Shown: positions 54,895-64,000 of the stretch, one piece after another | How the letters are laid out: each line of letters opens with the position of its first letter | Numbering within the stretch: the stretch's first letter is position 1 | DNA from: an uncultured Flavobacteriaceae bacterium | GTDB taxonomy: Bacteria; Bacteroidota; Bacteroidia; Flavobacteriales; Flavobacteriaceae | Reading direction: 5' to 3' | DNA: 64,000 bases | Assembly: GCA_943842625.1 (NCBI GenBank) | Contig: CALTCK010000006.1 | Span: 116,093 to 180,092, forward strand | Notes under the pieces: model-generated | The model's input: the letters and a program-made list of their open reading frames with translations, nothing else | Databases searched by the model: none | What the model was told of the DNA's origin: nothing | Made by a program: the position numbers and the translations under genes

Positions 54895-57693
54895 TTGAAA
54901 AATATATTACTTTTTGTATTATTAGTTTTGCCTTGTACTATTTTTTCGCAAGAGTTCCCGCCAATAAGTTTTTTTTCAACTGATGTATACCAGGCTGAAA
55001 ACCAAAATTGGTCTATTTCACAATCTTCAAACAAGAATATTTATTTCGCAAATAATGCAGGTTTACTCGAATTTAACGGTGCTCGTTGGAAATTATACGA
55101 TTCCCCAAATGAGACGATTATCAGGTCTGTAAAAGTTGTTGGTGAAAGAATTTACACAGGTAGTTATATGAACTTTGGGTTTTGGGAAGAAAATATTTTT
55201 GGACTACTCGAATATAAATCAATCACTGAAGAGCTAAATGTTAAATTAATTGAGGACGAACAATTTTGGAACATTATACAATGCGAACATTTTACTTTAT
55301 TTCAGTCACTTAATAGGATTTATATTTTAAATAATAAAAATAACTCATTACACACAATTCAACCAGAGAACACGATAACTAAAATGTATGCTGTAAACGA
55401 GTCTGTTTATTATCAAGAATGGGGAGTAGGTATTTTTAAAATAGAAAAAGGTAAAAGTAAACTGATAACAGATGATAAACTAATTGCTAATACCATTGTA
55501 AATAACATGTTTTACAATAAGGATAAGTTATTGATTTTAACGGATAAGAGAGGTTTTTTTGAGCTTGAAGATGATAAATTAAAATCATGGGATTTACCTC
55601 AAAAACAAATTTTAACTAATGTAAATGTTTACAATAGTATCCAGTTATCGGATGGTAGCTTTATCATAGGAACAATATCTGATGGGATTATTTATTTAGA
55701 TGTTAAAGGTAATTTAATATACCAAATTAATCAGAATAATGGTTTAGGTAATAATACAATTTTATCCTTATATGAAGATCTGGACAAAAATATTTGGTTG
55801 GGTTTAGATAACGGAATTAATTATATTGAATTGAACTCTGCTTTTAAAATCTATCGAGATAATAGTGGAAATTTAGGCTCAATATATACGATTCAAATTG
55901 AGAATAATAATCTATACCTTGGAACCAATCAAGGGTTATTTTATAGAGAAGTCAATTCTACTTCAGAATTTAAATTAATAGAAGGTACAGAAGGGCAAGT
56001 TTGGATTTTGATCAAATTAAATGATGAATTATTTTGTGGGCATAATAACGGAACTTATTTAATTAAAAACAATAGCGCTAAACTAATTTCTGATTTTTCA
56101 GGTACTTGGAATATTAAAAAAATTAATGGTAGGAACAATCTACTGTTACAGGGAAACTATAATGGCCTAAATGTTTTAGAAAATAAAAATGGATCTTGGC
56201 AATTTAAAAATAAAATTGAAGGATTTGACAACTCTTCAAGATATTTTGAATTCATATCGGATAATGAAGTTATCGTCAATCATGAATATAAGGGAATCTA
56301 TAAAATTAATATCGACACTTCATTTACCAATGTAGTCAAAATATCAAAAGATTCAATTATTAAGGGCCATAATTCAAGTTTATTGAAGTATAACGATGAA
56401 ATTATTTATTCCTACAATAAAGGAGTTTTTAAGTATGATAAAAAAAATAAAAATTTTATAAAGGATACTTTGCTGAGCGATTTTTTTAAGAATGATGATT
56501 TTATTTCTGGTAAACTCGTTTACGACCCTATCAATAAATCTTTATGGAATTTCTCTAAGTCATCCTTAAATTACATAACTCCCGGTAATCTTAGTGATAT
56601 TCCTGATTCAAAAAGTATAGATATTAATACGTTGTCTAGAAACGGAGTTAGGAGTTATGAGAGTATTATTTGGTATCAAGATAATCAATATATTTTAGGA
56701 ACCTCATCGGGTTATATTATTATCGATTTAGACAAATTCACTAACTCTAAAAACGATTTATTTATTAATCGGATTGCCGTAAATGAATTAAATAAAAACC
56801 AAAAACTAGTTAATAAAAATCAAAATGGATCGTTTAGTTATGATGAGAATAATATTCTGTTCTCTTATAATGTCAATAATTATGATAAATTTATTGAGAC
56901 TAATTATCAATATCAATTAGAGGGACTTTATGATAACTGGAGTGATTGGTCTAACGAGAGTTTTGTTCAATTTAAAAATCTACCCTTTGGAACTTATAGT
57001 TTTAAAATTAGAGCTAAAGTTGGTAATAAAACCCTTGAAAATGTAGTTAGCTATGATTTCGAAATAAACCGTGCATGGTATTTATCTAATTATGCAATTA
57101 TATATTACTTGTTTTGTTTAATTCTTTTTTCTTTTCTAATGCATACGAGCTATCGTAAATATTATAAAAGACAACGAGAAAAACTTTTACAAAAAGCAAA
57201 ACAAAAACTAGAATTAAAAAGTTTTGAGAATAAACAACAAAAGCTTAGTTTCAAAAACAAAAGCTTAAAACAGGATATTGAAAATAAAAATAGAGAACTT
57301 GCATTATCTACGATGTCTCTCATTAAAAAAAATGAATTTTTAAGTAATATTAAAAGTGAATTAAAAAAAATGTCAAATAACAAAGATTTAAGCTCTGTTA
57401 TGAATATAATTGATGAAAATATTAATTCTTCTGACGATTGGAAAATGTTTGAAAAGGCATTTAATAATGCCGATAAAAAATTCTTTAAAAAAGTCAAAAA
57501 GCAACATCCTGAGCTTACATCAAATGATCTTCGACTTTGTATGTATTTGAGAATGAATTTGAATTCAAAAGACATAGCTCCACTTTTGAATATATCTCCA
57601 AGAAGTGTTGAAATAAAAAGATATAGATTGCGAAAGAAATTACAACTTGAAAGAGAAATCAACTTAAATGAGTACTTTATCAACTTAAATTAA
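54895..57693 (+). CDS. membrane-anchored propeller/Y_Y_Y sensor with C-terminal LuxR-like HTH, PUL regulator
   Basis: A 932-residue one-component regulator, TTG start. Signal segment, then two-component-regulator propeller repeats over about 640 residues (NKNIYFANNAGLLEFNGARW, DLDKNIWLGLDNGINYI), a Y_Y_Y domain (about 655-725; NYQYQLEGLYDNWSDWS), one membrane helix (about 732-752), a coiled-coil of about 100 residues, and a helix-turn-helix (LTSNDLRLCMYLRMNLNSKD, ISPRSVEIKRYRLRKKL). There is no histidine kinase or receiver. The propeller should sense a glycan fragment in the periplasm and the HTH should bind DNA. It lies directly upstream of susC. Confidence 0.88.
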   Translation: MKNILLFVLLVLPCTIFSQEFPPISFFSTDVYQAENQNWSISQSSNKNIYFANNAGLLEFNGARWKLYDSPNETIIRSVKVVGERIYTGSYMNFGFWEENIFGLLEYKSITEELNVKLIEDEQFWNIIQCEHFTLFQSLNRIYILNNKNNSLHTIQPENTITKMYAVNESVYYQEWGVGIFKIEKGKSKLITDDKLIANTIVNNMFYNKDKLLILTDKRGFFELEDDKLKSWDLPQKQILTNVNVYNSIQLSDGSFIIGTISDGIIYLDVKGNLIYQINQNNGLGNNTILSLYEDLDKNIWLGLDNGINYIELNSAFKIYRDNSGNLGSIYTIQIENNNLYLGTNQGLFYREVNSTSEFKLIEGTEGQVWILIKLNDELFCGHNNGTYLIKNNSAKLISDFSGTWNIKKINGRNNLLLQGNYNGLNVLENKNGSWQFKNKIEGFDNSSRYFEFISDNEVIVNHEYKGIYKINIDTSFTNVVKISKDSIIKGHNSSLLKYNDEIIYSYNKGVFKYDKKNKNFIKDTLLSDFFKNDDFISGKLVYDPINKSLWNFSKSSLNYITPGNLSDIPDSKSIDINTLSRNGVRSYESIIWYQDNQYILGTSSGYIIIDLDKFTNSKNDLFINRIAVNELNKNQKLVNKNQNGSFSYDENNILFSYNVNNYDKFIETNYQYQLEGLYDNWSDWSNESFVQFKNLPFGTYSFKIRAKVGNKTLENVVSYDFEINRAWYLSNYAIIYYLFCLILFSFLMHTSYRKYYKRQREKLLQKAKQKLELKSFENKQQKLSFKNKSLKQDIENKNRELALSTMSLIKKNEFLSNIKSELKKMSNNKDLSSVMNIIDENINSSDDWKMFEKAFNNADKKFFKKVKKQHPELTSNDLRLCMYLRMNLNSKDIAPLLNISPRSVEIKRYRLRKKLQLEREINLNEYFINLN

Positions 57694-57694
57694 T

Positions 57695-57852
57695 TACAAC
57701 AATTTTTTATTTTACTACAACATTCATACAACATTTGTACTTTTTAATAAATAAATAACTTTTTTGTTAGTAAGTTTTTTTTTCGTTAACCCCTATATAA
57801 TCTTATCTTTTTAAAACTACAACAACCTCTCATTACCAAGAAAGTTGTTGTA
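57695..57852. promoter_or_regulatory. TACAACA repeats in the susC leader (candidate regulator sites)
   Basis: TACAACA occurs at 57695, 57716, 57727 and 57818 on the plus strand and at 57846-57852 on the minus strand. The first three are 21 and 11 bases apart, close to whole helical turns. The last two are arms of the TACAACAAC/GTTGTTGTA hairpin. They lie between the HTH regulator gene and susC, where an activator would bind. Confidence 0.45.
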
Positions 57853-57860
57853 TGTTTTTT
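57818..57860 (+). terminator. hairpin with T-tract in the susC leader
   Basis: Perfect 9-base stem TACAACAAC/GTTGTTGTA with a 17-base loop, followed by TGTTTTTT. It could terminate the regulator transcript or act as a leader attenuator for susC, 65 bases before the susC ATG. Confidence 0.5.
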
Positions 57861-57924
57861 GTATACCTGAATTTTATGTTTTTAGATTAATTTCAATTTA
57901 ATTGTAACAAATAAAATTAAAACA

Positions 57925-60900
57925 ATGAAACAAATCTATTTAATTATTACTTTTTCATTAATTTCTATGTTGGGATTTTCTCAAACAATAGAAATTTCAG
58001 GTAATATATCGGATGTATCAGGACTACCTCTACCGGGAGTATCTATCATTCAAGTAAACACAAATAATGGTGCAATATCTGATTTTGACGGATTTTTTAC
58101 TATTAAGGGTGTTACAATAGGAGATCAGTTAAGGTTCTCCTATTTAGGTTTTAAGGAAAAAACAATTTCCATTAAATCAAAAAATAGTCTAGTTATAACT
58201 TTAGATGAAGACCTGGAGTCTTTAGATGAGGTGGTAATAATAGGTTATGGTACTCAAACTAAAAAAGAAATAACAGGTGCAGTATCTGTAGTTTCAAGCC
58301 AAACTATTGAAGAACTTGCTCCAACAAGAATAGAGCAAGCTTTACAAGGACAAGTTGCAGGTGTTAATATAACAACACAGTCAGGAGCTCCAGGAAGTGC
58401 TTCTAACATAAGAATTCGTGGAATATCTACTAATGGAGATAATAGGCCCTTAATATTATTAGATGGAAATGTAATTGAGGATTTGAGCGTCGTTACTCCT
58501 TCTGATATTGAAAACATTACGGTGTTAAAAGATGCTACTGCAGGTATTTATGGGGTTAGAGCAGCTAATGGAGTTATATTAATAACCACCAAGAGTGGTG
58601 TAAGAAATTCTGAATTAAAATTAGACGTTAATTTATATGGAGGTTTTCAGCAAACTACAAGAACACTTCCTGCCTTAAATGCTTCCGAGTACGGTTTATT
58701 AGTCAACGAAGCCCATGTAGCAAATGGTGAGGCAATTGTTTTTCCTAATATTTCAGACCTTGGAGGCGGAACTAATTGGCAAAACGAAGTTTTTCAAGAT
58801 GCAGTAATTATTAATCAAGATTTTACCTTGCGTGGGGGTACTAAAAAATCTGGCTTTGCAATTGGTTCTTCTTATTTGACTCAAGATGGAATCATAGGTG
58901 GTGGTAAGTCAAACTTTACTAGATATAATGTTAGGTTAAATTTTAACACTGAATTATTCAAAAATCTTAATTTAAAAGCGGGTTTAATCTATACAGGAAC
59001 AAATAGAAAGGCCTTATCTGAAAATGCTATTGGATCGGTATTATTTAATGCTTTAAATAATGCCCCTACTTTAACAGTTAAGGACGAAAACAATCAGTAT
59101 ACTTTATCGGAAGGACTTGGTAACGAGGTAATAAATCCTATTGCTCAAATCGCGAACACTTATAATAAAACTGCAGTAGATAAACTAAGTGGTAATTTTG
59201 GAGGTAACTATAAATTTTTGAAAAATTTTTCTGTTGAATCAAACATTCAATTCAATTATGCAGAAGTAAAAGGTGAAGTTTTTAATCCTGTTGCTTTTTA
59301 TGGTTCAGGAAAAGTCTTTAACAAAGATAGGAGTGAATATTCTGAATCTAAAAGCGTTTTTCAAGACTACACTTTCGATGCTATTTTGAATTATGAAAAA
59401 GTATTTAATGAGGCTCATAATTTAAAAGCTACAATAGGAACTTCCGTATTTAAAACGGAGGGAGAGTTTTCTGGCTCAGTAGGTTTTGATATCCCTGATA
59501 ACGACTATAACAATGCAAGTCTTGATAATGCGTCTGATATTTTAAATTTTTACCCACTGGGTGATCCAACTTTTGATTCAAGATTATTATCCTATTTTGG
59601 TCGTATTCAATACAACTTTAAAGAAAAGTATCTTTTTTCTGCACTCATTAGACGCGATGGGTCAACAAAATTTGGCCCTGAAAATAGATTCGGTTATTTT
59701 CCAACGGCATCATTAGGTTGGGTACTGTCTGATGAAAGTTTTCTAGAAGAAGTATCTGCTATAAGTTTTCTAAAACTTAGGACTTCCTATGGTATTCTTG
59801 GAAATGATAGGATACCTGATTACAGATATGTATCCATCCTTAATGGAGAAGGTGAATATGTTCTTAATGGTGAACTGGTAACAGGTATTGCTTTAGGAAC
59901 CCTATCCAATCCTGAAATTAAGTGGGAACAACAAGAATCATTCAATGTTGGTGTGGATGCTAGGTTTTTAAATAATGAATTAATTTTTACAGCAGACTAT
60001 TTTAGCAGAAATACAAAAGATTTATTACTAGTACCTGATATTTCAGGAATACTAGGTGGTACTGCACCTGGTTCTGGAGCTCCAATTATTAATGGGGGTG
60101 ATGTGAAAAACACTGGCTTTGAATTCCAAATTGGTTATTCTAAGTCTTATAGCGATGAATTGTCTTTTAATGTTAATTATAATTTTACGACTCTTGAAAA
60201 TGAGGTTTTAAAAGTAGATAACAGTTTGGGCTATATTTCTGGTGGAGGATTTGGCATTGGTCAATCTGACGTGGCTAGAATGGAAGTTGGAATGCCGATA
60301 GGCTATTTTCATGGATTAAAAACAGATGGTATTTTCCAAAACCAGAGTGAGGTTGATGCACATCCATCTCAGTTAGCTTTGGGAGCAAATGCACAACCTG
60401 GTGATATTAGGTTTGTAGATGTAAATAATGATGGCCTTATCAACGAAGATGATAAAACGTATATTGGAGATCCGATTCCTGATGTAACCATGGGACTAAA
60501 TATTTCTTTTGATTATAAAAACTTCGATTTCCAAATGTATTTGTTTTCCTCTATTGGGAATGAAATAGTAAGAAATTATGAAAGAAATTTATCCTTAACG
60601 AATAAAACAAGTTACGAACTTGAACGATGGACAGGTCCAGGAACGTCTAATTCTGTCCCAAGAGCCACTACAGGTGCTACTTCAAATGCTGTTTTTTCTG
60701 ACTACTTTGTCGAGGATGCTTCCTACGTAAGAGCTCAAAACCTACAAATTGGATACACCTTAGATAAAAATTCAACTAAAAAGATTGGTGTAGATAAATT
60801 ACGATTTTATGCTTCGGTAAGTAATGTATTTACTTTAACAAAATATAGAGGTTATGATCCAACTTCATCTACAGGGAATCCCTTAGGAGGTGGTTTTGAT

Positions 60901-60957
60901 AACGGATTTTATCCAACACCCCGAACTTTTTTATTGGGTGTAAACTTTAAAATGTAA
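57925..60957 (+). CDS. SusC/RagA family TonB-linked outer-membrane protein
   Basis: A 1010-residue outer-membrane glycan importer. Signal peptide (FSLISMLGFSQ), CarboxypepD-regulatory-like domain (about 22-100; GNISDVSGLPLPGVSI), plug with the SusC marks EVVIIGYGTQTKKEITGAVS and LYGVRAANGVILITTKSG-like GIYGVRAANGVILITTKSG, then a large barrel ending in LLGVNFKM. It works with the SusD lipoprotein encoded nine bases downstream. The locus context indicates a beta-glucan such as laminarin. Confidence 0.96.
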   Translation: MKQIYLIITFSLISMLGFSQTIEISGNISDVSGLPLPGVSIIQVNTNNGAISDFDGFFTIKGVTIGDQLRFSYLGFKEKTISIKSKNSLVITLDEDLESLDEVVIIGYGTQTKKEITGAVSVVSSQTIEELAPTRIEQALQGQVAGVNITTQSGAPGSASNIRIRGISTNGDNRPLILLDGNVIEDLSVVTPSDIENITVLKDATAGIYGVRAANGVILITTKSGVRNSELKLDVNLYGGFQQTTRTLPALNASEYGLLVNEAHVANGEAIVFPNISDLGGGTNWQNEVFQDAVIINQDFTLRGGTKKSGFAIGSSYLTQDGIIGGGKSNFTRYNVRLNFNTELFKNLNLKAGLIYTGTNRKALSENAIGSVLFNALNNAPTLTVKDENNQYTLSEGLGNEVINPIAQIANTYNKTAVDKLSGNFGGNYKFLKNFSVESNIQFNYAEVKGEVFNPVAFYGSGKVFNKDRSEYSESKSVFQDYTFDAILNYEKVFNEAHNLKATIGTSVFKTEGEFSGSVGFDIPDNDYNNASLDNASDILNFYPLGDPTFDSRLLSYFGRIQYNFKEKYLFSALIRRDGSTKFGPENRFGYFPTASLGWVLSDESFLEEVSAISFLKLRTSYGILGNDRIPDYRYVSILNGEGEYVLNGELVTGIALGTLSNPEIKWEQQESFNVGVDARFLNNELIFTADYFSRNTKDLLLVPDISGILGGTAPGSGAPIINGGDVKNTGFEFQIGYSKSYSDELSFNVNYNFTTLENEVLKVDNSLGYISGGGFGIGQSDVARMEVGMPIGYFHGLKTDGIFQNQSEVDAHPSQLALGANAQPGDIRFVDVNNDGLINEDDKTYIGDPIPDVTMGLNISFDYKNFDFQMYLFSSIGNEIVRNYERNLSLTNKTSYELERWTGPGTSNSVPRATTGATSNAVFSDYFVEDASYVRAQNLQIGYTLDKNSTKKIGVDKLRFYASVSNVFTLTKYRGYDPTSSTGNPLGGGFDNGFYPTPRTFLLGVNFKM

Positions 60958-60965
60958 TATAAGTT

Positions 60966-62459
60966 ATGAAAAAATTTAAAAAAATAGATAGAAAGTTTTT
61001 ACTAGTTTTTGTATTGTCATTAGTGATGGTTTCGTCATGTAGCGATGATTTTATTGATGTCGACCCAACAGAGGAAAATTCAGAAGATTTTTTCAATACG
61101 GAAGCAGATTATCAAAATGCACTTATTGGTGCTTACGATATGTTACAGTCTTCATTTATGAATGTTCTTTTGGGCGAAATAGCCTCCGACAACACTTTGT
61201 GTGGTGGAGAAAGTGCAACAGACACACCGGGTTTTCAGCAAGTTGATGATATGATACATACTCCTGTTAACATACAGCTTAGAGATATCTGGAGTTGGAT
61301 GTTTGCTGGTGTAAATAGAGCAAATTATATATTAGAATTTCAAGATAAATTAGATTTCGAGGGAAAAGATATTGTTTTAGGTCAAGCACGATTTTTAAGA
61401 GCCTATTTTTATTTTGAACTCGTAAAATGGTTTGGAGATGTTCCGTTGGTTGTGGACCAGAGAATACTTTTTGGTCAGCAATTTGAAGTTGATCGAACAC
61501 CTAAAACAGAGGTGTATGCTCAAATCGAGCAAGATTTAATTTACGCTACAAGTGTATTACCTTTGGTTCAAGCAGACATAGGGAGAGTTACAAAAGGGGC
61601 AGCCCAGTCATTATTAGGAAAGGTTTATTTGTATCAAGATAAATTTTCAGAAGCAGCCAATGCTCTAGAAAATGTAATCAACAGTGGCCAGTATCAACTG
61701 CTAACAGACGATTATGCCAATATGTGGGAAAATGATTATGAAAATAACATGGAATCTGTCTTTGAAGTTCAATACACTGATGTTCAAGGTGCAGGTTTTG
61801 GATGTTTTCAATGTAGTGAAGGAAATATTGCAGTAGGATTTAATGGGATTCGTAATTATTCAGTGGAACCCGGCTCCGTGGGTGATATTTTTGATTCAGG
61901 TTATAGTTTTAATGTTCCTACACAAGAAACTTTTGATTTATATGATGATAATGATATTCGCCGAGATGTTTCTATTTTAGATATGGAGACTTGGGCTGCT
62001 GAGGTTGGTGCTACCTACGTTGAAGGTTATGAACATACAGGCTTTTATAACCTAAAATACCTTCCTAGAAGAGGTGATTTAAATACTGGAGATCAAAATC
62101 TTACCAATCCAAATAATTATAGAGCTATACGATATGCTGATGTTTTATTGATGGCGGCTGAAGCTTTAAATAGAGGTGGAATTGATGAAGGTAGAGCAAG
62201 ATTGTATTTAAACGAAGTTAGGCTAAGAGCTGGACTAGCAGAAGTATCTAGTTCTGGCACGGGACTCACGGATGATATTTATAAAGAACGAAGGTTAGAG
62301 CTTGTTGGAGAAGGTCATCGTTTTTTTGATTTAGTAAGAACCAATACAGCTAGTGAAAATATTGAAGGGTTTGTAAGTGGTAAACACGAGGTATTTCCTA
62401 TACCCTCAATTGAGATTGATTTAACAGGAAACAGATGGTCACAGAACCCAGGATATTAA
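60966..62459 (+). CDS. SusD/RagB family glycan-binding lipoprotein
   Basis: This 497-residue surface lipoprotein (SSC lipobox, C25) caps the SusC barrel and binds glycan. N-terminal FIDVDPTEENSEDFFNTEAD is the SusD-like start; TPR-like helices include ALIGAYDMLQSSF and LGQARFLRAYFYFELVKWFG; the C-terminal marks are YRAIRYADVLLMAAEALNR, IYKERRLELVGEGHRFFDLV and FPIPSIEIDLTGNRWSQNPG. Co-transcribed with susC and the following gene. Confidence 0.96.
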   Translation: MKKFKKIDRKFLLVFVLSLVMVSSCSDDFIDVDPTEENSEDFFNTEADYQNALIGAYDMLQSSFMNVLLGEIASDNTLCGGESATDTPGFQQVDDMIHTPVNIQLRDIWSWMFAGVNRANYILEFQDKLDFEGKDIVLGQARFLRAYFYFELVKWFGDVPLVVDQRILFGQQFEVDRTPKTEVYAQIEQDLIYATSVLPLVQADIGRVTKGAAQSLLGKVYLYQDKFSEAANALENVINSGQYQLLTDDYANMWENDYENNMESVFEVQYTDVQGAGFGCFQCSEGNIAVGFNGIRNYSVEPGSVGDIFDSGYSFNVPTQETFDLYDDNDIRRDVSILDMETWAAEVGATYVEGYEHTGFYNLKYLPRRGDLNTGDQNLTNPNNYRAIRYADVLLMAAEALNRGGIDEGRARLYLNEVRLRAGLAEVSSSGTGLTDDIYKERRLELVGEGHRFFDLVRTNTASENIEGFVSGKHEVFPIPSIEIDLTGNRWSQNPGY

Positions 62460-62470
62460 AAAAAATAAAA

Positions 62471-64000
62471 ATGAAAACTATAAAAATTATAAGTATTTTA
62501 ATTGTTACTCTTTTTCTTTCAGGTTGTGAAAAAGACAGTGATATCTTTGATATTATAGAATCTGTAGATTCTCCAACTAATATTAGCGCTGATTTTTTCA
62601 TTACTCAAGATAATTCAGGTCTAGTAACTATATCACCTAATGGAGAAGGAGTTACTCAATTTCAAGTTTATTTTGATGCGGAAAATGATGAATTTGCAAC
62701 TGTTGGTATTGGAGAAAGTATAGATAGAGTTTATTCCGAAGGTAATTATCAGGTAAGAATTGTTGGTGTTTCTTTAAATGGAAATTCAACAGAAATTTTA
62801 CAGCCTCTAGTAGTTTCCTTTTTACCTCCTGAAAATTTGGTAGTTACTATTGAAAATGATCCAATTAATAATTTTCAAATCAATGTATCTGCAACTGCTG
62901 ATTATGCAACCATGTTTGAGGTTTATTTTGGAGATGAAGAGAATGAAGAAGCAACTCCTTTGATGGTTGACGAAACGATATCTCATGTATATGAAGAAGT
63001 TGGAGTTTATGACGTAAGAGTTGTTGCAATTAGTGGTATGGACGGAGCAATAGATACAACTGTAACAGTTTCAATTTTAAATCCACTAGAACTTCCTATT
63101 GATTTTGAAGATGCTAGTCTTGACTATTCGTTTGTAGATTTTGGAAATGTTATTTCTACAGTGGTAGACAATCCAGATATTTCGGATAACAATCAAAGCC
63201 TTAGAGTAGGACAATCAATAAAACCTGTTAATGCAGAAGTATGGGGAGGAACATTACTAGAACTAGATGATCCTATCGACTTTTCATCTTTAATCAATTT
63301 AGGTGTTAATGTATGGTCACCAGAAAGTGGTATTATTGTTAAACTTAAAGTAGAAAATGCAACAAATCCAGATATTTCATACGAGTCTGATTTAGTTGTT
63401 AGTTCTTCAAATACTTGGGAGGAGCTTAATTTTGACTTCAGCGGAGCTGATTTCAGTCAAGAGTTTCATAAGGTGGTTATATTTTTTGATTTTGGTAATC
63501 CTGGTAACGATAGCACTTATTATTTTGATGATATTAAATTGGTACAATCCGATTCAGAAGTATTTGAATCATTTGAAGATTTTGAAGGAGCTATACCAAC
63601 ATTCACAGAGTTTGGTAACATTGGAGCGACGCTAGTTGTTTCAAATCCAGATTTAGGAGGAGTTAATAATACCAATAATACGGCTCAATTAGATAATGCT
63701 ACTGGTTCTGAGGTTTGGGGTGGTACCTTTTTTGAACTTACAAATCAAGTGATCGATTTTGCAGGAGTTAAACAAATTCGATTTAAAAGTTACTCTCCTT
63801 TTGAAGGTAAAGTCGTTAAACTTAAATTAGAAAATGCAGATGCTTCTGTTACTCATGAAGTCGATATGATGACTTCTGTCGCTAATTCATGGGAGTTATT
63901 AACATACGATTTTATCGATGCACCTGATGCGCAATACACAAGAGTCGTAGTTTTTTATGATTTTGGTAACGTCGGTGATGGTTCGTTATACTTATTTGAT
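62471..64000 (+). CDS. PKD-containing surface glycan-binding lipoprotein, 3' partial
   Basis: The frame is open from the ATG at 62471, 11 bases after susD, to the window edge (510 codons). Lipobox LSGC (C19). Residues about 37-117 and 120-200 look like two PKD-type beta domains (PNGEGVTQFQVYFDAEND, YEEVGVYDVRVVAI). Two tandem modules of about 155 residues follow, from about 207 and 366, sharing EVWGGT, a VKLKxEN core and VVxFxDFGN...YxFD. The same module type precedes the GH16 domain at the window start. In laminarin loci such a protein follows SusCD, and that is the inferred role: capturing beta-glucan at the surface. Confidence 0.9.
   Translation, partial: MKTIKIISILIVTLFLSGCEKDSDIFDIIESVDSPTNISADFFITQDNSGLVTISPNGEGVTQFQVYFDAENDEFATVGIGESIDRVYSEGNYQVRIVGVSLNGNSTEILQPLVVSFLPPENLVVTIENDPINNFQINVSATADYATMFEVYFGDEENEEATPLMVDETISHVYEEVGVYDVRVVAISGMDGAIDTTVTVSILNPLELPIDFEDASLDYSFVDFGNVISTVVDNPDISDNNQSLRVGQSIKPVNAEVWGGTLLELDDPIDFSSLINLGVNVWSPESGIIVKLKVENATNPDISYESDLVVSSSNTWEELNFDFSGADFSQEFHKVVIFFDFGNPGNDSTYYFDDIKLVQSDSEVFESFEDFEGAIPTFTEFGNIGATLVVSNPDLGGVNNTNNTAQLDNATGSEVWGGTFFELTNQVIDFAGVKQIRFKSYSPFEGKVVKLKLENADASVTHEVDMMTSVANSWELLTYDFIDAPDAQYTRVVVFYDFGNVGDGSLYLFD

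Noticed and set aside
1..64000. CRISPR arrays, insertion sequences, integrases, prophage genes, rRNA
   Set aside because: None seen on either strand. The only repeats found are intragenic protein repeats, terminator hairpins and the short promoter motifs listed.
1..64000. Idea that the GH16 at the left end and the SusCD locus at the right end are one locus on a small circle
   Set aside because: Housekeeping genes (ftsK, tilS, lpdA, tRNAs) fill the window, so this is chromosomal; nothing shows that the ends join.

Overview
The window is AT-rich DNA from a marine member of the Flavobacteriia (Bacteroidota). Several things support this: type IX secretion (T9SS) C-terminal sorting domains, SusC/SusD pairs, FecI/FecR/TonB-receptor trios, bacillithiol synthesis (BshB1), promoters with the TAnnTTTG -7 element, a flavobacterial-type proteorhodopsin with its retinal-forming Blh enzyme, and a laminarin-type polysaccharide locus. 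I see no rRNA, CRISPR array, insertion sequence, prophage or plasmid functions. There are two tRNA genes (His, Ser).

Layout. 1-1.4 kb: 3' end of a secreted GH16 beta-glucanase. 1.4-9.4 kb: a light island with a membrane protein, a green-tuned proton-pumping proteorhodopsin, divergent blh, and a tight six-gene operon. That operon holds three different photolyase/cryptochrome-family proteins, a flavin reductase, a 42-residue DUF2256 zinc-finger-like protein and a small unknown protein. The proteorhodopsin and photolyase promoters share the dyad GTTTAAC-N14-RTTAAAC. 9.4-14.4 kb: late histidine catabolism (ftcD, hutI), a trans-sulfuration-type PLP enzyme and bshB1. 14.4-17.8 kb: tRNA-His, a frameshifted M28 peptidase, a GT2 glycosyltransferase, tRNA-Ser and a headless gene fragment. 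17.8-25.2 kb: TonB receptor plus DUF4249 lipoprotein, arsenate reductase plus ACR3 pump, a thioesterase, a nitroreductase and a KdnA-like sugar aminotransferase.

25.2-31.4 kb: housekeeping run dgkA-ftsK-lolA-lptF-ribB on the minus strand. 31.5-36.8 kb: a Cys-rich repeat lipoprotein divergent from an ECF sigma factor, FecR and an STN-TonB receptor. 36.9-40.3 kb: peroxide defence (tpx, katG, ankyrin protein). 40.3-54.8 kb: NhaC antiporter, a frameshifted large T9SS protein, methionine gamma-lyase with a divergent Lrp regulator, a COG2509 flavoprotein, lpdA, pabB, tilS and dsbD. 54.9-64 kb: a polysaccharide utilisation locus with a membrane-anchored propeller/HTH regulator, susC, susD and a PKD-containing surface glycan-binding protein that runs off the window.

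The parts most worth a second look are the light island (shared operator, unusual photolyase architectures, a PhrB-like protein without its iron-sulfur cysteines), helically phased TACAACA repeats in the susC leader, the repeat lipoprotein beside the FecI/FecR/TonB trio, and two single-base frameshifts, each apparently one extra A:T pair. Protein functions were assigned by reading motifs from memory; no database search was run.
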